A stretch of DNA of 64,000 bases from Acorus gramineus (GCA_030737835.1 JAUJYN010000014.1:3773985-3837984); one strand, 5' to 3'; counted from the first letter of the stretch, positions 36,134-49,137 are shown. Translations and numbers: made by a program. Notes: generated by a model from the sequence alone, not told the origin.

Positions 36134-38192
36134 TTTTCAATTTCAATGTTGTCTTATGGTCTTACAAAAGTGAACCTTTATGCTCAATATTTATGAAATG
36201 GAGATTCCCACATAATGCATTGGGCATATAAATGCGAAAGAAAGGTATCCCTGTTTAGGATAGTAAAGTCAATAACTAAATAAACAGGTTATTTCATTTA
36301 TAATTTCAATCTAGAATTATGGTTTTCAAGAACTTTATGCCTTAAAATCCCGGGAAAACAGAAAAAAGAAATGGAAATCTTGTCTTTCCTTAGGAAAATG
36401 CAGTTATGACAAAAAATGCCGGGAAAACACAACTTTTTAATTATTTGAATGAAATCACTACTGAAATCACGTTATGCCTTAAAATCCCGGGAAAACATAA
36501 ATGGAAATCTTTAATTATGGCAATTAAAAGAGATGAAAGTTATAAATTGAAATCTTGTCGTCACGAAGCTAAATTAACTTTCTTAAGTAAAGAATTAAAT
36601 TCCTAAAATCACGACCGAAGCAATATATTTCTTTTATCGATTCTGATCTCTTAGCTAATTCTCTTTCTTATTACGGTTTTATGCAATAAATCAATTTGTC
36701 TCACTTTATTGACTTTTTTATTCCCGTTTTTGAGGTTTCGTTCAGTTTCTTAGTGACACTAGGATCCGGTAGTCTAGCTAAATAGTTGACACAGGCGATA
36801 AAGAAGATAATACTCAAGATTTGTGAGCTATAGAACTTTTTTTAATGAGATATTGGCTCTCGTCCGTAGGACAGGGGACTAAAGAACGGGAAGAAGAAGG
36901 TAAACACAAACTTCAAAGACCTATATTACGGAAACAAAATAAATTACCAAAAAAAAGACTGAAAAGAATACAGAATAACAAAATGAATAACTTTAAAGAA
37001 CAAAAAACAATAAAGAAATTCATTACAAAAAACAAGAAAGCTAAAAACAACATTTCAATTAAAATGAAAAAGTGTAATATTTTAAACAAGATTTTCATTA
37101 AAAAGTGGGGCTATGATAATCATGAAAAAAATGACAAAATTGCTTACTTTTGGGCCACGTAATTGATTTATTAAAATCTTGTCGTCACGAAGTAAATTCT
37201 AGTTGCTACTAAAAAACACGGTAAATATGAAACTGATAAATGAAAATCTTGTATTATGATTCAAATCTTGTTTCAATCTTTAATTATGGTTTCCAAATTC
37301 CCACTACAACTTTTAGATTTAAATCTTGTTTAAAAGGTGTAAATAGGAGCGACCCTTGGTGTTTTTAAACAAAGGAACGCTAGCTACGGTTACAATAGGA
37401 GCGACCATAGGGAGCGTAGGGAGCGAAAGATTAAGGAAATAATGAAATTAAAATAAAGAAATCTTTTTAAAGATAATCAATAAATAAAAAGAAATAATTT
37501 AAATCTTGTTTTATGGATGAGAGTTCCCAAGGATTTGAGTTCCGCTTTGAAAAACTCCCTAGTCAAAATCACTATCCTACTCAAACGAAAAGTAAAACAG
37601 CATCAATAAAATGAAAAAATTGGCTTTATTAGCTAAAATAGAGTTCTTTTTCCAAGGATTTGAGTCACACCGATAAAACGTCAAGTTTAGGATTTAAATC
37701 TTGATACAACATTACTTTTTTATTTTAATTCAAATCTTTAATTGTTGCTAACTTTTTTATTTATATTATGGCTTACTTTTAAATATCAATATCAATAAAA
37801 CTTTTTAATGGTACAATAAAGAAATTCAAATCTTGTTTTATGGGCCCGAGAAAACTACAACTTTTTGATTGAGAAAGCTTCGTCAAATCACTTTACTACT
37901 TAAAAGACAGGGAAAACATGAAACTTAAAGCACGGGAAAAGAACACAAATAAATTATAATCTGGACGAGTAAAAAGACGTCATATATTACACTTATTAAT
38001 TATTTAACACTGATAAATGAAATTATTTTATTGTCGAAAATCTTGATACCTTTTTTAATTCTGTTTATTCGACAGTAATAGTTTTCTTATTAGTTTGTCT
38101 TTCACCTTCTCCTTATCGAGTGAGTGAAGCTAAACTCAAATCAATGTTTATCGAGGCAAAGAAGGGATCTGTTATTTATCTCCGTGAAGTGA
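36134..38192 (+). repeat. AT-rich repeat-module block, plus polarity
   Basis: Plus-polarity modules with an embedded GC-rich composite (37335-37436) and a small high-complexity patch at about 36630-36840. The lysine-rich open frame at 36845-37162 is translated AT-rich repeat, not a gene. Confidence 0.7.
37335..37436 (+). repeat. Composite GC-rich modular repeat
   Basis: AGGTGTAAATAGGAGCGACC, CTTGG, TGTTTTTAAACAAAGGAACG, CTAGCTACGG, TTACAATAGGAGCGACC, ATAGGGAGCGTAGGGAGCG and AAAGATTAAGG. The TTTTTAAAC variant is shared with 34.1 and 36.0 kb. Confidence 0.88.
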
Positions 38193-38250
38193 GGTGTAAA
38201 TAGGAGCGACCAGCGGGTGTTGATAAACTGAGGAGCGAACAGCGCAGTGA
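38193..38250 (+). repeat. GC-rich modular repeat
   Basis: GAGGTGTAAATAGGAGCGACC with the core, TGTTGATAAACTGAGGAGCG, AACAGCGCAGTG. The TGAGGAGCG joint is shared with 2.05 and 22.86 kb. Confidence 0.8.
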
Positions 38251-38620
38251 AACAAAAAAGACACAATAAACAAAATTCATTACTTAATAAGAGTATCAAG
38301 ATTTAAATTAAAAAATAAGCTAATTAAAAAGTTTGATTTTATCGTCCATTTCAAAGTGTTCTTTTATCGTTTCGAGACAAGCTCCCTGTCTTAAATAGTA
38401 GATTATAGAATTTCAAACCTACAGACAAGATTTCAATTTATAAGTTCACAAGATTTTCATTTATTGATTTATCCATTAAATTTCTTTATTTTACAATTTA
38501 TTATGGCATTTAATCCGTCTTTTTCTGAGTTATTTAATTTGTGTTCTTTTGTGTATCTAATTCGAGACCCTCTACCAGATTTGAATTCTGAAGTATGAGA
38601 TTTAAATTTTCATTTATCAG

Positions 38621-38863
38621 TTCTTCCGCTCCTCAATCCGCTCTCTTTTTACGCTCCCTCCGCTCCCGCTGGTCGCTCCTATTGTAACCTCCGCTAACGC
38701 TCCGATGTTTATGAAACACTTCCGCTCCCGCTGGTCGCTTCTAAGCTCCGCTCCACAGGTCGCTCCTATTGTAACCTCCACTAGCGTTTCTATGTTTATC
38801 AACACCTCCGCTCCCGCTGGTCGCTTCTAAGCTCCGCTCCAAAGGTCGCTCCTATTTACACCT
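38621..38863 (-). repeat. Longest GC-rich composite in the window
   Basis: About 240 bp in reverse orientation with four core-type copies: TTCTTCCGCTCCTCAATCCG, CTCTTTTTACGCTCCCTCCG, core, GTAACCTCCGCTAACGCTCC, GATGTTTATGAAACACTTCC, core, TCTAAGCTCCGCTCCACAGG, GTAACCTCCACTAGCG, TATGTTTATCAACACCTCCG, core, and AAAGGTCGCTCCTATTTACACC. The same TCTAAGCTCCGCTCC module occurs twice, showing internal duplication. Confidence 0.92.
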
Positions 38864-41800
38864 TTTGAAAGATTTATTGATTTCAATTTATTGATTTACC
38901 GTGCTTTAACGTATCTAATTAGATTACCCTATGGCAGTTTTCAGTTCTTTATACTCATCAAGTCTGTTGAATTTATAAATTATAAAGTAAGGTTTATTAA
39001 AAAGTGTTCTTTTCCCTGTCTTTTTTGTAATACAATATTTAAATTTCTTTATTTTCTCGTTTCGCAATTTAAATTTTAAAGTGCCGAAGACAACATTTCA
39101 ATTTTAAAGTTTCTGTTTTATCGTCAATTTCCTTATTTTCTTGATTCACAAGATTTTAATTTATTGAATTTCTCCATTTATCAGTTTTATTTTATCGTTT
39201 CATTTATCAATTACCTAAATACAAGATTTCAATCCTAAACTTTACGTCTCTCATTGAAAACTCTTTTTTCTCTCTATCCCTAAGACTAACACTTCTATTT
39301 TCTTTTTCTTTTACGGCTCAATCATTTTCTTTTTGTCGTTTCATACTTTCCCTTGATTTTAAGTCATAAACTTCTTTTGTCCCCTTGTTTCATTTAACCG
39401 TTCTTTTTTGTCATAAAGTTTTGCACCCTTTGGCGAATCCCTAAATGGAGAAGTGTTCTTTTACAATTGATATTGCAAAGAGTTCAAGCTAAATTTCTAT
39501 TGAGGAAGATTCGAGTCCTATAATATGAGTTTGATTAAGAGTTCGAAAGTGCGCCTACAGTAACCGATAAAGAAAGTAATCGATAGCTGCTCTTTCAATC
39601 GATAGCTTCTGTTATAGGGAAGTTAGTTTGCTTAAGGGAGTTTATCTATGAGCCACCTTCGTTAAGCCAATCAGTAAAAACGAAAGTCGAACGTATTGTA
39701 TCAATAATTTATTCTATTTTATAGGTATTTTTAGGATATAACCTTATTTCCGCAAGGATTCCCATCCCAAAGTAGAGTCGGGTCGAAACTTGCGATATAA
39801 GTCGATTTTACTTACGAGAGCCAATTACTATCTGGAAGGGAGTGAGCGTAGCGGAACTCTTGAATTAGAAAAGGGACTTTATGTCAAATCCATATAATAA
39901 GAGTGAAGTAGCGGAACTCTTTCCTTAGAATCGGGAGTTTATCTCTTTTCCTTCGCTACGCTTCCCTCCTTTCAGTCGCCTTCTATAAGCCAATTTTGAA
40001 AGATAAAAGTGTTCGCGAAATAAAAAAGTGTAATTTAATCGGTCTCTTTAAAGCTCCCTTTATTTAATTAGATTACCCTAAGGCTTAAATTAGTGATTTA
40101 TACTCATAAAGTCTGTTGAATTTAGAAATTTAAAAGTTTTCTTTTACCTGTCGAGTCAAGTTATTTTTACGAAGCTTTTGAAATCCTAAAGTTTACGTTT
40201 TATCGGGGAGGTGCGGAGCATAATAAGGCGAGACTTAAAAAAAAGAAAGAAATTCCCAAAAGTAAGCAATTTTGTCATTTTTATAATTCAAATCATAGCT
40301 AAAATCGAGTTACAACCCACGGGTTTTATTAAAGTTTTAGATTTTTTCATGGAAATCACTACGTAAATCACAAAATGACTCAAAATACAGGGAGTTTAGC
40401 TCTTAAGTACGTTTATCTCTTAAGGGAGTTTAGCTCGAATCAACTGAATAGGGAGTGGAGCGCAGCGGAACTCTATTTTCTAGAGCGAGACTCAAATCCT
40501 TGGAATATAGAGTTTATCTCGAAGTTTTTTATTTGCTTACTTTTTTATTTCCATTTTTTATTTTTGCCCTAAATTTCTTATGGTTTTCAATGCTACCACG
40601 TAAACTTTTTTCTTTCAATCTTGTATTAGGGTTTCAAATTCTCTTTCTTCCGAAACGGTCAAACGTCAACTTTTCAATATGCTCCTTCCTTTTTCCGCTC
40701 CTCCGCTCCCTATGGTCGCTCCGATGTTTATCAACACCCGCTGGTCGCTTCTATGTTTCACACCTTTTTTGTAATTCATTTATTTATTTATTCTTATTTT
40801 GTTCTTGTACGTAAACTTTTGAATGTCAATCTTGATACGTAATGAATTTATTTAGTTCTTTTTTGTAATAAATTTAGTTTTGTTATTGAGACCTTTCAGT
40901 CTTTAAAGTAATTTATTTATTGCTTAATAATGAAAATTTAAATCTGAGGATTATACTTATATTTAGGCCTGAGGGGAATCTAATTAAATACGTTTTATAA
41001 CACTTTTAAATTTATAAATTGGCTAACTACTTTAGGATTTCAATTAAAATCTTGTTTTTTAGGTTTTCAATTATAGTTCCTACTAAAAAAGACATAGTTC
41101 CTTATTCACCCTCAAATCTATATAAACTAGAAAGTTTTAAATTTATAAATGAAAATCATAGCTAAATTATAGTTGCTCCCCAAAAAGACAGGGAGTGAAG
41201 CACAGCGGAACTCTAGAAGCCAATTTTATCATTAAAAAGTTTACGTTTTAAAGGGGCATAATTCATTTTTAACCAAAATTAAAGATTTCAATATAAAAGT
41301 GTTATTATTATATATGCCTAAAAGTAAGCCAATTTCTGTATTTTATCGTTTCATTTCAAAGTTTGATTTTATCGTTTATTTTACCATTTCAAAGTTTTCT
41401 TTTTTGTATATAATTATCTGCCCCTAAGGCTAAAATTAGTTCTTTATACTCAGAAAGTCTCGTAACTTCATATTAGTTTTCTTTTTAAAGATTTATTGAT
41501 TTCAATTAAAAACCATAATTAAAGATTTAAATTAAAAAGATTGAAAAGTTTAATCGTTTATAAATTTATCAGTTGCATTTTCTCTTAATTTTAAAGTTGA
41601 CGTTTTCTCGGTGTGCATAAGCTTCATTTAAAACCTAAAAACAACATACAAATTGCTTGATACAACATTGAAATTGAAAAGCCAATATTAACAAAACAAA
41701 AAAGAATGTTTGTAATGTGATTGAAAAGTAAGCAAATTTCTGTATTATTTAGTGTCATTTTATCGTTTAATTTCTTTCTTTTAATTTACCTAAATCCATA

Positions 41801-44800
41801 ATTAAAGATTAAAGATTGAAATCCTAAAGTTGACGTTTTAACGGGATTTAGTAGTCAAGTTCATTTTAAGGCACTCCCTTACGGTCGCCTTCTATAAGCG
41901 CATTTATCAATTTATCAGTTTCTGTTTTACCTGCGGGAGGAACTCTCATTTTGAACCATAAAACAATATCTAAATTTTGTATATTTCTTTCTGTCTTTTC
42001 TCGTTTCTAAACAAGATTTGAATTTGAAAGTTATGCTACGCACCTACGCTATCGCTCCTATGTTTTACACCTGTATTTTTAGGAGGGAGCTTGTCTCGAC
42101 GAAGTAAGTCTACTTTTGAAATACTAAAGTTGACGTTTTAAAGGTGTTTTTTGTAAGAAACTGCTTTTGCAACCATAATACAAGAAAATAAGAAAAAAGT
42201 CAATATTAATAACAAAAAATACTGTTTGTAATGAGTCGGATATGAAAAACAAAACTTGTAGTGGGCCATAATACAAGATAATAAGAAAAGATTTATTGAT
42301 TTTATCGTTTATAAAACGTAAATAATTATATGACCCTAAGGCAGTTTATGCTACGCACCTCGTCAAGAAATACAGTATGAAATACAAAATTTGAATTTTA
42401 TCAATTTAAAAGTTTTATTTTATCAAAAAGTAAGCAAATTGAAAAGTCGAGACAAGCTCCCGATTCTAATGATTTGTAGGGACTTTATGTCAAATCCTTA
42501 GTCAAAGAGTGGAACGTAGTGGAACTCTATTTGAAACAAGCTCCAATTATTTAATTAGATTACCCTAAGGCTGTTTATGCTACGCACCTTGTTTTGAAAT
42601 AAAGTATGAAATATGAGATTTTAATTGATAAGTGTGATTTTATCGCCATTAAAAAGTTCCTTTTAACGTAAATAATTAGATGAAAATCAGGCTGAAATAT
42701 TATATTTATGAGATTGAAATTTCAAAGGATTAAAGAAACAATATTTGAATTTAAAAGATTGAAAAGTCATTAAACAAGATTGAAATAATTAAGTAAGCAA
42801 ATTTATTGAAAATATCGTTTATAAACAAGATTTGAATTGAAAAGTTTAATCGTTTCGCAATTAAAATAAAAAAGTTTGATTTTACCGGTGAAACCATAAT
42901 ACAAGATTTATCAATCTAAAAGTTCGAGATATGCTACGCACCTGTATTTTAAGGAGGACTCAAATCACTAATAATAGAACTATAATTTAGCTATGAGAAT
43001 CATTAATAAAGAAAAAAGTGTATGTTTTACCGTTCAAATAAGGAGCGATATAAACTCCCTACACGACATAAACTCCCTAAAATCTATAATAAGAAACATA
43101 ATTGAAAACCTAAAAACAACATTGACATTGAAATTAAACATTTCTTTATTTTAAAGTGTTCTTTTTAAAGTGTTATTGATTTTATGATTAAAGATTTAAA
43201 TAAATAAGTAAGCCCATTTATCAATTATTTAGTAAGCTAATTTCTTTCGAGATAAACTCCCTGTCTTTTGTTTATATAATTATATTACCCTCGTACAGAA
43301 ATATTTTAATTCTTAGGATTGAAATTAAACAGTGTCATTTAATCGGTCTTTTTCCTCGTCCATTTTTAAGTGTGATTTAACGTATCTTTTTAGGCATACA
43401 CATAATTTCAAACCTACAGACAAGATTTCAATTAACAAGTTTTCTTGATAAAAAAGTTTCATTTAATCCGAATTAAAGATTTATTGATTTGAGGCTAAAT
43501 TAAGAACAATTAAGTTAAAGAGGGTATAGCTTTAAACTCTTATAACGCCTTAACGGCTCGCCAAAACACCTGTCTTTTTGAGTAGTAAAGTGCTTTTTAA
43601 CCTAAAGTGACTTTTTAAATATTTAACTTGACCATTCAAATAAGGAGGAAACTTATTTTTAACCATAAGTGACTTTATAAATCCTAAAGTTTACGTGGGT
43701 AATAAAGTGCTTTTCAAACCTAAATTAAAGATTCAAATGGAAATCCATAATTATTGATTTTATCGGTTCTTAAATTGTTTAGTTTTCTTTTATCGTTTCG
43801 CAATTAAAATAAAAAAGTTTCTCTTGGGTCGAAAGTTATAAACGTTATTTTACATACAAGATTGAAATTTCTCAGTTTCCGTTTTCTCGGGTAATAAAGT
43901 GCTTTTCAAACCATAATTAAAGATTAAAATTAAAAACCTAAAGACGACGGACGATTTCAATTTCTCAGTTTTATTGATTTTACAATTTTAAAGATTTAAA
44001 AGTTTTATCGTTGAATTAAGAGTTCCGCTACGAAGAGTTCCTAACCGCAAAACTCTTATTCGAAAGTCAAGCTCGTTTTCTATTTCTTTTATTCAAGCCC
44101 AAGGTCAAGCGTTTGATTTTATGAAAGCCAAAGGATTTGAGGGGGTGAAGAATTTACCCTATTTTCAGCAAGCTCTTTTTATTAGTGATTAGAGTTTCTT
44201 TATTTTCCTCGTTTCATTTATATGCCTTTCTTTTATCGTGTTTTAAGTATCATATATTTTGTCGTTTGAGGTGCAACGCATAGGAGCGTAAGCGGAAGAG
44301 TTAAGATTCCCATTATTTAGTAAGGAAATTTCTTGGTTAATATCGTTTCGATTCTTTATTTTCTCGTTTCATTTCAAAGATTTATTTCTTTTCTCGTTTC
44401 ACTTATAAAGTTCAATTTCATAGGACGAAAAAGTCATTAAAAAGTTTTATTTTACCGGATTAAAGATTTGAATTTTAAAGTCATTAATAAGTTACATATA
44501 TTCCGTATTTTTCAATGATCAGAAAGAAAGTATTCAATATGATAATTAAAACAACCTAAAAACAAGATTTGAATATTAAAAGCCAAAATAAATAAAACTG
44601 AATTAAAAACAATATTAAAATGAAAAAGTTGCATTATTATAATTGCCTAAAAGTTAGCAACTAGACCATAATTATCGATATAAATTGAAAACCATAAGAC
44701 GACGATTTAAATTATAAAGTTTCTTTTACCTGTCGGACCAAACATACGAGATTTAAAACAACCTAAATACAATATTTCAATTTCTCAGTTCTTCCGCTCC

Positions 44801-45440
44801 CGCTGGTCGCTTCTATGCTACGCACCCGTTTTATCTTTTCGGTAAGATTTTCTTCAAGCTCGTTTTTCCAAGGATTAGAGTTCCGCTGTTTATCACTCTT
44901 ATTCGGTTTCTTTTAGTTTCGCTGTTTATCACTCTTTTTCCAAGGATTTTAGTAAAGCTCCCGATTCTATAGATTAAGAGGGAGCTTGCCTCTAATCCTT
45001 ATAAAAGGACTTTATGTCGCGATTCGGTTGTTTCTCTACGCTCACTCTATATTCGTTTGATTTGAGTTCCGCTGTATATGCTTCACTCCTATTCGTTTGA
45101 TTTGAGTTCCGCTGTGTTCACTCGATAAACATGGATTAGAGTTTCTCTACGCTCACTCGATAAACATGGATTTTTCCTTTATCAGAAAGAAAGTATTCAA
45201 TATTAGAATTAAATTTAAATTTTAAAGTTTCGCTTTTAAACAAAATTTAAATTTCTTTATTTTCATTTATCAGTTTGATTTTTAAAGATTTATTGATTTC
45301 AATTTCAAAGTTTATATTCATATATGCCCAAAACTAATAAACGTTATTTTACTAAGGCGAGACAATATTAAAAGAAATCAATTACGTGTAAGAAAAGTTA
45401 GCAATTTAAGTGTTTTTGTTAATGATTCTAATAGCGAAAT
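38864..45440 (-). repeat. AT-rich repeat-module block, mainly minus polarity
   Basis: About 6.5 kb of modules, mostly reverse-complemented (AACCATAATTAAAGATTT, AAGTTTACGTTTT, GATTTATTGATTT, CCTAAAAACAACATT), with a plus-polarity interval at about 40260-41200. GC-rich copies lie at 40690-40763 and 44797-44827 (minus). Hairpin modules of the GAG/CTC type are dense at 44010-44180 and 44860-45170. A high-complexity patch lies at about 39420-39840. No gene is visible. Confidence 0.7.
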
Positions 45441-46035
45441 GAGAGTTGATGCCCAAAAAGTAAGGGAGCTTGTTGAAAGTAGGGTAAATTCTTCACCCCC
45501 TCAAATCATTATAAAGCGACGAGAAAATGACACTTTTTTATTGAAATTGCGAAACGCTAAAATAAATAAATCTTTTTTCCGATTAATTCGGTACTTTATA
45601 ATTTATATATTGTTTTATGGTTAAAAATGAGATTTGCGATGAAAAAACACGGTAAAACGCAACTTTAAAATTGATTTCTTGTCTCGCTCTAGTTAGCTTG
45701 TTAAATTCAATCGGACACTGATAAATAAATAAATTTGCTTACTTTAATTATGGTTTCAAATGAGAGTTTTTATTATAGATTTTAGGGGTAAAACATTTTG
45801 TTTTTTATTGAGAAAGTCACTTTAGGTTAAAAATAAGTTCACTCCCTACAGAGTTCCACTCACATAGCTCGCCTCAAATCTATAGAAAAGAAAACGACGG
45901 AATATATATCACTTATTAATGAAAGAAAACTTAAAAATTGAAAGAACATTACTATTTTTCTTTAAAGTAATTAATATTGACTAAATAATTGAAATATTGT
46001 CTTATGGAAAAATTACTTTATGACAAAAAACACCG
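45441..46035 (+). repeat. AT-rich repeat modules, plus polarity
   Basis: The polarity switches back to plus here (ACGGTAAAACGCAACTTT, GGTTTCAAATGAGAG). The open frame at 45439-45624 is repeat sequence. Confidence 0.6.
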
Positions 46036-46036
46036 G

Positions 46037-46100
46037 GTGCGAAGCATAGAAGCGACCAGCGGGAGCGTAGGTGTTGATAAACATCGGAACGCTAGTGGAG
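46037..46100 (+). mobile_element. GC-rich composite inserted in an AT-rich module
   Basis: The AT-rich module that normally reads CACCGGGAAAAC is split after CACCGG by a 64-bp GC-rich composite: a unit beginning GTGCGAAGCATAGAAGCG and ending GGGAGCGTAG, then TGTTGATAAACATCGGAACG and CTAGTGGAG. The module then resumes GAAAACAGG. No target duplication beyond at most one G. I call it a mobile element only in the sense of a discrete inserted block; no protein is encoded. Confidence 0.6.
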
Positions 46101-46195
46101 GAAAACAGGATAAATAAAGAAAAATCTTGTCTTTCCTTCGCTACGCTTCTATGCTACGCACCTTAGTAAAATAACGTTATGACAAAAAACACCGG

Positions 46196-46229
46196 GTGCG
46201 AAGCATAGAAGCGACCAGCGGGAGCGTAG
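46196..46229 (+). mobile_element. 34-bp GC-rich unit inserted at the same target
   Basis: Exactly 34 bp, beginning GTGCGAAGCATAGAAGCG and ending GCGGGAGCGTAG, sit between CACCGG and GAAAACG, the same point as the insertion at 46037. Boundaries are ambiguous by one G. Confidence 0.65.
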
Positions 46230-46235
46230 GAAAAC

Positions 46236-46479
46236 GTAATTTATTTCTTTTTTCATGATTCTCAGAGCTAAAAACACTGTCCTACTAAAAATCACGGTAA
46301 AACAGCAACAATTCAATTTTTTAATTGGCTTAACGAAGCGACTAAAGTCCCTCTTAATCTATATAATAGGGAGTGAGCGTAGCGGAACTCTTTCTATATA
46401 AAAGGGAGTGAAGCACAGCGGAACTCTTGTCCTTGGAAAAATACTTTATGTCTATTTTCAACAAGCTCCCAACACGTCT
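46236..46479 (+). repeat. Dispersed repeat R, copy lacking insertions
   Basis: Matches 63394-63754 from AATTTATTTCTTTTTTCATG onward. Relative to that copy it lacks the 34-bp GC-rich unit (empty site at about 46296-46297, CACGG|TAAAAC) and has fewer hairpin modules between TTAACGAAG and CTTGTCCTTGG. After that both copies again match through AAATACTTTATGTC. Confidence 0.9.
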
Positions 46480-47740
46480 TATCTTTGTTTTTTTATTTGT
46501 ATCATCATCTGTATTTGAACTTGATACTTTCCCAACCATACTTTACTTATTGCTTTTCCAGGACTTCGTTTTGTGAAAAAAAAAGACTGACAAACGTACA
46601 TTGTATTATTGTCTTCCGTACCTACTAACAAACTGGCACTTTATTCTTTCTCTCAACTGTACTACCTTACTTTAGCCTTCAGCAAGCTCTAAACTGATGG
46701 TTATATTTACAAGAAAAAGCAGATCAAAGTACACAGAGAGGATAAAGAAATTCGAACCTTCCTCTCGCTCTACTTAACCGATGAGCTAAAAAACCAGGGA
46801 GCGTAAAAAAGACCAAGCGTGTCAAGAGTCGAAACTCGGGCCAGCATCAACGCGAGTTAGTTCCAGCATCCCTTGGAACCAGTAGTTACGTGGGGTTTTT
46901 CTTGCATTGGAAGCAGCAATCCCTTTATGGCCAAGTATTGATCCTTTGACTTTTATTCTCGATAGCGAATCTAACTGTCACTTTTTCTACTCATATAAGT
47001 AAGATGGTTTACATCGTGAAAAAACGAGCGATCCCGCACCATACTCAATGTGTAAAACCGATGATCATCCAGGTGGTTGAGCGAAATTACATAGGACATA
47101 TTTTCAATTGTGAATGACGAACTTGGGGAAACGAAGAGTCAGTCTCAGTGAAGTTATTTTTTTAATCACCTCTATGAAATACGAGTTTTACAGTGCCCAA
47201 TATACCACCTACTACTTTTTAGCTTGACGGGGAAGAGTGTACTAAATTCAATCCCTGGACCAGCAGCATATTAGTAAGTACTTACTCTCATTTTTAGCTT
47301 TACCTTCAACTCCAATCATCTTTCTTTTTTTCTTTTAGAGCTTACAGACAATGTCCTGTGAACATTCATTCCCGAATCCATCATTTAGAATAGGACTGAC
47401 TCCATTCCTTGATGTGTAAACTCACTTCCAAGGCAAGGCACCTGACTGAAAACACCAAACCACGCGCTAAACAAAGCATTTACCAGCAAGCCAAGCTATA
47501 CTTTATTTTTTACTGACGAGAAAAACCATAAGCGATTGTTATCGTTATAGATAGATGACAAAGAATGGGGTGGGACAAAGAGGAATGCACGTGACAAAGA
47601 TGATACGTGACATCGTTTAGAAGCACAACACGAGGTCTATAATGACTGACATCTATAACCCAAACCCTACCCTTGATGTAAAAGCACCCCTAATGTGTAA
47701 ACTCAAGAGTCAAGCCCAAGGATTTTAGTCAAGCTCGTTT
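46480..47740. other. High-complexity island
   Basis: Unique-looking sequence with a tRNA-like remnant near its start. No protein gene is recognised. It ends in hairpin modules leading into the 27-bp tandem array. Confidence 0.45.
46741..46796 (-). pseudogene. tRNA-like remnant without anticodon arm
   Basis: On the minus strand GCTC and GAGC frame a D-arm with loop ATCGGTTAAGTA, preceded by TTTTTTA as at the D-arm junction. It is followed directly by a T-arm-like GGTTCGAAT flanked by AGGAA and TTCTT. The anticodon arm and variable loop are missing, so no amino acid can be assigned. It could be a decayed tRNA, a t-element used for 3' processing, or coincidence. Confidence 0.25.
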
Positions 47741-47772
47741 TCTATTGATTTTTTTAAAGCTCGTTTTCTATT

Positions 47773-47907
47773 GATTTGAGTCAAGCTCCCTTTCATATGG
47801 ATTTGAGTCAAGCTCCCTTTCATATGGATTTGAGTCAAGCTCCCTTTCATATGGATTTGAGTCAAGCTCCCTTTCATATGGATTTGAGTCAAGCTCCCTT
47901 TGTTTTT
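47773..47907 (+). repeat. 27-bp tandem repeat, five units
   Basis: Four perfect units beginning GATTTGAGTCAAGCTCCC and ending TTTCATATG (47773-47799, 47800-47826, 47827-47853, 47854-47880), followed by a fifth that diverges after CTCCCTTT. Each unit contains the tiny hairpin GAG-TCAAG-CTC. Confidence 0.95.
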
Positions 47908-48157
47908 TAGTAGGAACTCTAATTTACGAAGTAAGTCTACTTTCTCAATTTAAAACTTCGAGATATGCTACTACGTCGCACCTGTGTTTTTGGGCAGTAA
48001 AGTGATTTGACTTCGTGAAGCCTATTTATCAATTTAAAAGTTTCCGTGGGTAGGAACTTTCATTGAAAACCTACAGACAATATTTCAATTTATCAGTTAT
48101 GCTACGCACCTGTATTTTTCCTTTATCAGAAAGAAAGTATGAAATATGAGAATTATG

Positions 48158-48246
48158 AGGTGCTACGCATAGAAGCGACCAGCGGGTGTTGATAAACATC
48201 GCAGCGACCAGCGGGAGCGTAAAGAGCGGATTAAGGAGCGGAAATA
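48158..48246 (+). repeat. GC-rich modular repeat
   Basis: AGGTGCTACGCATAGAAGCG with the core, TGTTGATAAACATCGCAGCG with the core, then AAAGAGCGGATTAAGGAGCG. The same tail is found at 21.1 and 22.9 kb. Confidence 0.88.
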
Positions 48247-49137
48247 GGTATGATATTTCTACTATTAAAAAGTAAGCAAATTAAAAAGTTTTATCATTGA
48301 GATTGAAATTAACAAGTTTTAAACAAGATTTGAATGGAAATCCATAAAGTGTGATTAATAGAAGCGACTTTGGTGCGTAAGTTTGAAACTCAGGAGCGAA
48401 AGCGCAGTTAAGAGAAAATAATTGAAATTAACAAGTAAGCCAATAAAAAACAACCTAAAAACAACATTAAAATTCAAATTGAAAAGCGTTGAATTTCTAA
48501 ATTAATTAGTTTTATTTCATTTCTCGTTTCGGAGTTAAGAATCGACTTTATCAGTCAAATATATTCTGTCTTTTTCCTCAGGCTTCAATTAGTGATTTAG
48601 ACTCTTTCCGTCTCGTAACTGAATATCAGTGTTCTTTTATCGTTTCGCAATTAAAATCAAAAACTTGACGTTTTATATGAAACTAGAATTGAAAACAAAC
48701 CATAATTAATAACAAAAAAGTAAGCTAATTTCTTTATTCCTAACAACAAGATTTGAATTTCCATTTATCAGTGTATTTTTAAACAAGATTTTAATTGAAA
48801 TCCATAATTAAACATAACAATTATTTAGTAAGCAAATTTCTTTATTTTCTCGTCCAAATTTACATATATTCCGTCGAGTTCCTCTACCATTTATAAGTTT
48901 TCTTTTATCGTCCAAATATTTAATCCGTCTTTTTCGAAAGAAAGTATTCAATATTAGAATTATGAAATACAGTATGAAATATGAGATTTAAAAGTTTCGC
49001 AATTAAAATAAAAAAGATTTAAAAGTTTTATCATTGAATTTCTCAATTTTCATTTTGTCTTTTACCGTGCTTTAACGTAAATAATTATCTGACCCATTCA
49101 GTTGATTTGAGGGGCGCAAGCGAACTCTATTTCAGTG

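Noticed and set aside
36845..37162. 105-codon lysine-rich ORF
   Set aside because: The product is a translation of AT-rich repeat modules (AAACAAG, AATAAAG runs) with no complexity or domain; an antisense frame is equally open.
40455..40814. 119-codon ORF
   Set aside because: It runs through AT-rich modules and a GC-rich repeat; its C-terminal part simply translates the repeat core (RSLWSLRCLSTPAG), which appears in other chance frames too.
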